In this document: positions 6,486-10,306 of the stretch, piece after piece
How the letters are laid out: every line of letters starts with the position of its first letter
Position numbering within the stretch: the stretch's first letter is position 1
Assembly (NCBI GenBank): GCA_910586095.1
Contig: CAJUHQ010000126.1
Location: 1 to 10,306, forward strand
Direction: 5' to 3'
From: an uncultured Lachnospiraceae bacterium
Lineage (GTDB): Bacteria > Bacillota > Clostridia > Lachnospirales > Lachnospiraceae
DNA length: 10,306 nt
Made by a program: the position numbers and the translations under genes
Notes under the pieces: generated by a model
Told to the model about the DNA's origin: nothing
Seen by the model: the letters and a program-made list of their open reading frames with translations, nothing else
Database searches by the model: none

Positions 6486-6916
6486 AATACACATAAAGAT
6501 AAACAAATTTAGAGGAACTTCATGAGTATAATAGCGCTATTTCTTCCATCATGTTAGCAATAATACTAATATCACCATTTGTTATAATACTATAATACAA
6601 GAAAAAAGTATGTTATAGTGTGGCAAAAGAGATGATAATAAACTGAAAAATTTGGGCTGTATCCTAAATTCATACGTTGTTGGCAGCAAGGAAAATTAGA
6701 AAATAGGTGTTTTATAAAGCGTATTATGGTTTATATAGATCATCTTGAGGTATATGAAGATTCTAGATTCAGTATTTACTGATGAATTTGATATAGACAT
6801 CCGACAATCATTTTTTCGAGATACCACTATTTGAATGTAGGAATATAGCTATTTTTTAGTGCTTTATTGTGTAGTTTCTACAGTATAAGTGAGAAGTTGA
6901 AGGAAGGGGTATTAAC
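6486..6916. other. 431-base stretch without an intact gene
   Basis: This gap separates the CDP-sugar/ABC block from the two membrane glycosyltransferase-like genes. It contains a twelve-base palindrome AATAGCGCTATT (6530-6541), a short frame of 11 codons with its own AGAGGA site (6522-6557), clustered ATAATAC repeats near 6565-6600, and a coding remnant described separately (6642-6837). I found no convincing promoter pair or terminator. The only candidate -10 near the next gene is TATAAG at about 6881, without a good -35. Confidence 0.6.
6642..6837 (+). pseudogene. decayed coding remnant, possibly the C-terminal end of a recombinase
   Basis: One frame is open from 6642 to 6779 and encodes GLYPKFIRCW, then FIKRIMVYIDHLEVYEDSRF, ending at TGA 6780. 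The adjacent frame, one base on, continues naturally with FTDEFDIDI and reaches TGA at about 6835. Dropping one T near 6775-6777 fuses the two into a single charged tail. No start codon with a ribosome binding site is present, so this is the 3' end of a gene whose front is gone. The pattern 'hydrophobic-I-x-VYED-x-R-F-x-I...DEF' recalls the last residues of large serine recombinases of Firmicutes, which would mark a former mobile element. This similarity is by eye and weak, and random open frame is not excluded in such A+T-rich DNA. Confidence 0.3.
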
Positions 6917-8461
6917 ATGCAATGCTATAATCATAAAAGGATTAATAAAACTAGTATGTTGAAAATAGGTATTATGATTATTAATATTGTTCTTCTATTA
7001 TTTTTGACATCAAAAAAGTGTGGTATGCATGAGGATGAGTATTATACATATGCTTTGTCAAATAATCAAACAGGAATGAGTGTTTCGTTTGAGGATGGCA
7101 AACAAATTAATTCTCAGCAATACTATGAAGAGGTATTTAATGCCTCAAAGTTGGATTTTGCAAGAGTATGGGAAAATCAAAAAAATGATGTGCATCCACC
7201 TTTGTACTATATGATCTTTCATATTTTTACAAGATTCACGCACAATTTTTGGGGATTAAAGACAGGAATTATACTCAATATTTGTTTTCATGTGTTTAAT
7301 ATAATGATTTTATATAAAATAATAGAAAAAGTTTTCGATAAAACATTTTTTTGTTGGGCAGGATGTATTTTTTATGCGTTTATGCCAATAGTTTTAGGAA
7401 ATGTTTTATTACAAAGAATGTATACACTTTTGGCTACGTTTACGCTATTGTTGCTCTTTATAGTAGTAAAGCGAATTTTGAATAAAAAAAGTGAAAGATT
7501 TTATATATATTTATTTTGTGTAAGTGTAGGAGGAAGTCTAGTTCATTATTATTTTTTGATTTATCTGTTTTTTGTTTGTCTTATCAGGGGGATATATCTT
7601 ATTGTTGAGAAGGCATGGAAAGAAGTGTTTTTGTTTTTGGCAACAATGATATGTGCAGCAGGTGCATGTATTATGATTTTTCCTCCTATAGTACAGCATA
7701 TATTTTTTGGATACAGAGGGCAACAATCATTTGACAATTTTCTTCACTCTTCATATGGAGAGAATATCGGATATTTTGTTCATAAGATTAATTATTTATT
7801 TGGTGGATTAGTTGCTCCAATATTTTTAATTATTTTAACTATTATTGTCTATTATATATACACAAAACAAAAACAAAAGGTATATATATGGATGGTGCTC
7901 ACTATTCCAAGTATTGGTTATTTCTTGATCGTTTCTAAAATTTCGGTGTTGTTGCATGAACGATATATGGCATTATTATATGGAAATAGTATTATTTTAA
8001 TAATAGGAATGTTAGATGTGCTGTCACAAAAATTAAAAAATAAAAGGATAGCATATGCCTTTTGCGCATTTTATATGGCTGGAATTGTTATATATAATTG
8101 GTTTACATATGAATGGAGAGAATTGTATCAGGAAGCAGAGAGTGCCTATGAAATTGCTCAAAATTATGGGAGAGAGAATGATTGTATTCACATCTATACT
8201 GCGACTTGGAAGAGTATTCCAAGTATATATGAGTTTGCGTTATATCAGAATAATAGCTTTATAAAAATGGAGGAATTAAACAATTTGATTCAAAATGATA
8301 TTTATCAGGAATATGATCATGTTGTCGTATATATTGATAGAGAGATTGAAACAGATCAGATTGAGGAAATGCTGAAAGAAATAATGAGAGTTTGTTCTCA
8401 ATTGCATGAGTATAAAGAGCTATATCAATACAATTATCAGAAGGTATATTATTTAGATTAG
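6917..8461 (+). CDS. GT39-like polytopic membrane glycosyltransferase (GT-C fold)
   Basis: This is a 514-residue membrane protein with about ten hydrophobic segments, the first at residues 15-31 and the last near 375-395, followed by a hydrophilic C-terminal tail of about 115 residues. Directly after the first membrane segment comes HEDEYYTY (38-45). An acidic DE pair in this first outer loop is the catalytic feature of GT39/ArnT/PMT-type GT-C enzymes, which use polyprenyl-phosphate sugars on the outer face. HPPLYY (93-98), also typical of this family, follows, then LQRMYTLL. ATG 6917 has AGGAAGGGG (6901-6909) upstream; ATG 6956 has none. The acceptor could be a surface polymer or protein. 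The gene lies 66 bases before the YfhO gene. The GT-C assignment is fairly sure, the donor and acceptor are unknown. Confidence 0.75.
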   Translation: MQCYNHKRINKTSMLKIGIMIINIVLLLFLTSKKCGMHEDEYYTYALSNNQTGMSVSFEDGKQINSQQYYEEVFNASKLDFARVWENQKNDVHPPLYYMIFHIFTRFTHNFWGLKTGIILNICFHVFNIMILYKIIEKVFDKTFFCWAGCIFYAFMPIVLGNVLLQRMYTLLATFTLLLLFIVVKRILNKKSERFYIYLFCVSVGGSLVHYYFLIYLFFVCLIRGIYLIVEKAWKEVFLFLATMICAAGACIMIFPPIVQHIFFGYRGQQSFDNFLHSSYGENIGYFVHKINYLFGGLVAPIFLIILTIIVYYIYTKQKQKVYIWMVLTIPSIGYFLIVSKISVLLHERYMALLYGNSIILIIGMLDVLSQKLKNKRIAYAFCAFYMAGIVIYNWFTYEWRELYQEAESAYEIAQNYGRENDCIHIYTATWKSIPSIYEFALYQNNSFIKMEELNNLIQNDIYQEYDHVVVYIDREIETDQIEEMLKEIMRVCSQLHEYKELYQYNYQKVYYLD

Positions 8462-8527
8462 GGTGCATTTGGTATTTTGAGAATTTGAGATTATATTGGT
8501 TTGTAAAATATTGTTAGGAGAAATTGA

Positions 8528-10255
8528 ATGGGAAAGCGTTGGAAAGCAGTTATACTATCAATGATTTTACCAATAATAGTTCAACTGGGAATTTATGTTG
8601 TATGGGGACAATTTCCTTTTGGGGACAATAGTTTGCTGATTTGGGATATGGAGTGGCAATATGCTCCTTTTTTCGCCCATCTTCATGATATTTTGCGTAG
8701 AGATGCATCTGCACTGTATAGTTTTTCACGCGCAATTGGCGGAAATATGTTTAGTGTTGCGGCTTACTATCTTATAAGCCCATTTAATTTATTATTTTAT
8801 TTCTTTGATGCAGAGCATATTTATATAGGGATTCTTATAGTTACTCTATTAAAAGTAGGGGCATCTGGAATGTCAATGTATTGTTTTTTATGTAGGAAGA
8901 AACAATGTTTTGATGCAATTCTTTTTTCTACCGCGTATGCATTATCAGCGTATATGGTAGGATATCAATTTAATCTTCTTTGGCTGGATGCACTAATTTT
9001 TTTACCAATGGTTGCAAGAGGAATCGAACAAATAATTGATCGGGGAAAATTTGTTCTTTATACGATATCGATTTCTTTTGCAATCATTACAAATTTTTAT
9101 ATGGGATATATCATATGTTTCTTTTCTGTATTATATTTTTTATACTATTTTTTTTCGATTACAAGACGAGAAAATATTCTTAAAATTGTGACAGTATATG
9201 GTATTAGTTCAGTTATTGGAGGAGGGATTTCAGCATGGATTGCATTGCCGACATGGTATGTTTTGCAACGCGGAAAGAATGATATCTCGTTGAGCGTTTT
9301 AAAGGATTTTCATACGATTTTTTCATATACAGATCTGTTTGATGCTTGTTTTGCTGGGACGGTTAGTACGGAACAGATAACAGATGGAAGGCCATTGATC
9401 TACTGTGGTGTACTTACATTAATGATGGCAATGTGTTGGATTGTCTTGGGAAAAGAATCGTTGAGAAAAAGAGTATTGTATCTTCTTTTATTGGGTTTTA
9501 TTGTGCTATCTTTTAATTATTATAATCTGAATTGTTTGTGGCACGCGTTTAATTATCCAGTAGGTTCTCCATATCGTTTTTCATTTATTTATATTTTTTT
9601 GTTATTAGATATTGCGCATAAGGGATATCACAGTCTATTAGATCAGCAAACTCATAATAGGACAAAAGCTCTTATTGGAAGTGGGCTTATTTTGATAATC
9701 ATTTTGATTGCAAGGCGAAATACTTTTGTTGTAAGAGGACAAAAAGATGTGCTATATAGCAATATTTTTTTAATTGTATCATATCTATGGTTGCTGCTAT
9801 TTGGTAGAAAGAAAAAGGTGGGAATGTACCTTGTTACAATAGTATTGTGTCTAGAATTGCTTTTTAATGCAGATCAACTTTATTCTTCAAGCTGGCAATA
9901 TGATTCTGTATCAGTGACAGGGTATAATCAGTACATGGAGGAAATCATGCCACTTGTAGAGAAAGTTAAGGAGGATAGAGCAGGGGCACGCTGTGTGATT
10001 ACACAACATGAGTATAGAACAGGTAATGATCCGTTTTTGTTTAATTTGTATGGCTTGGATTCGTATACATCTGTTGAGGAAGAAAAAACGATATGGATTG
10101 GCAAAAGATGGGGGCTTTCTAGTAGTATGCTTTGGGGGATTTATTATGAAAATGAGATACCAGAAGCAATAAAAGCTCTTCTAGGTGTAAAATATATAAT
10201 TTCCTGCCAAGATCCTCAAAGAGAGTATACAACCTCTGAAAAGAGTGGGAGGTAG
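8528..10255 (+). CDS. YfhO-family membrane protein, apparently cut short
   Basis: YfhO proteins are GT-C-type membrane enzymes; in Bacillus and Listeria they move sugars from undecaprenyl phosphate to lipoteichoic acid together with a CsbB-type transferase. The start ATG 8528 has AGGAG (8516-8520) 7 bases upstream. Family hallmarks are clear: PFGDNSLLIWDMEWQY (30-45, with Asp33 and Asp40), YSFSRAIGGNMF then YYLISPFNLLFYFF (about 64-93), and about a dozen membrane segments. The C-terminal part (about 455-575) is the start of an extracellular domain, reaching the family-like LLGVKYIIS. There the frame ends at TAG 10253-10255 after 575 residues, while typical YfhO proteins have roughly 850. The next 50 bases contain stops in all frames, but one frame after 10261 reads KKVEENHKLAHL, loosely like the VYEN...LP segment expected next. 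Frameshift or decay is suspected; the window ends too soon to tell. Confidence 0.82.
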   Translation: MGKRWKAVILSMILPIIVQLGIYVVWGQFPFGDNSLLIWDMEWQYAPFFAHLHDILRRDASALYSFSRAIGGNMFSVAAYYLISPFNLLFYFFDAEHIYIGILIVTLLKVGASGMSMYCFLCRKKQCFDAILFSTAYALSAYMVGYQFNLLWLDALIFLPMVARGIEQIIDRGKFVLYTISISFAIITNFYMGYIICFFSVLYFLYYFFSITRRENILKIVTVYGISSVIGGGISAWIALPTWYVLQRGKNDISLSVLKDFHTIFSYTDLFDACFAGTVSTEQITDGRPLIYCGVLTLMMAMCWIVLGKESLRKRVLYLLLLGFIVLSFNYYNLNCLWHAFNYPVGSPYRFSFIYIFLLLDIAHKGYHSLLDQQTHNRTKALIGSGLILIIILIARRNTFVVRGQKDVLYSNIFLIVSYLWLLLFGRKKKVGMYLVTIVLCLELLFNADQLYSSSWQYDSVSVTGYNQYMEEIMPLVEKVKEDRAGARCVITQHEYRTGNDPFLFNLYGLDSYTSVEEEKTIWIGKRWGLSSSMLWGIYYENEIPEAIKALLGVKYIISCQDPQREYTTSEKSGR

Positions 10256-10306
10256 TGTGAAAGAAAGTAGAGGAAAACCATAAATTGGCGCACTTGAATA
10301 AGCTGT

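Noticed and set aside
6530..6541. Twelve-base palindrome AATAGCGCTATT after the ABC transporter gene
   Set aside because: There is no loop and no T-run directly after it, so it does not work as a terminator. A single short palindrome is not enough to call an operator.
6522..6557. Eleven-codon frame with an AGAGGA site after the ABC gene
   Set aside because: It is too short, has no recognisable sequence and lies in a decayed region; probably the chance start of a remnant.
6866..6886. Promoter with -10 TATAAG before the GT39-like gene
   Set aside because: The hexamer at the correct distance upstream does not resemble TTGACA and no extended -10 is present.

Overview
This window looks like part of a cell-surface polysaccharide locus from a low-GC Firmicute, most probably a Lachnospiraceae-type Clostridium relative. 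The DNA is strongly A+T-rich, starts are preceded by strong GGAGG-type ribosome binding sites, and the mix of an acyltransferase-3 protein, CDP-sugar enzymes, a PglK-like ABC exporter, a GT39-like protein and a YfhO protein fits that group. The taxon is inferred from gene style, not from a marker gene. All recognised genes lie on the + strand. No tRNA, rRNA, CRISPR array or intact mobile element is visible.

Layout. Positions 48-1062 hold an acyltransferase-3 gene split by one extra base in a run of six G (213-218). Positions 1107-2558 hold an RmlC-type sugar 3,5-epimerase and an SDR-type sugar epimerase/reductase, almost touching. Positions 2699-4678 hold glucose-1-phosphate cytidylyltransferase (rfbF) and CDP-glucose 4,6-dehydratase (rfbG). 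The 141 bases between these two contain a terminator-like hairpin and a perfect tandem duplication of 18 bases. Positions 4701-6485 encode an ABC exporter of the lipid-linked-oligosaccharide flippase type. Positions 6486-6916 have no intact gene but carry what looks like a decayed coding remnant. Positions 6917-8461 encode a GT39-like polytopic protein, and 8528-10255 a YfhO-family protein that stops well short of the usual family length.

How they fit together (inference). RfbF makes CDP-glucose and RfbG converts it to CDP-4-keto-6-deoxyglucose. The epimerase and the SDR are placed to turn that intermediate into a CDP-6-deoxyhexose, possibly of L configuration such as 6-deoxy-L-altrose. No RfbH-type 3-dehydrase is present here, so a 3,6-dideoxy sugar is not supported by this window alone. 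The acyltransferase could O-acylate the glycan if its frame is restored. The ABC protein would flip a lipid-linked intermediate, and the GT39-like and YfhO proteins are candidate GT-C enzymes adding sugars outside the membrane. The window contains no cytoplasmic glycosyltransferase, so the locus must extend beyond it.
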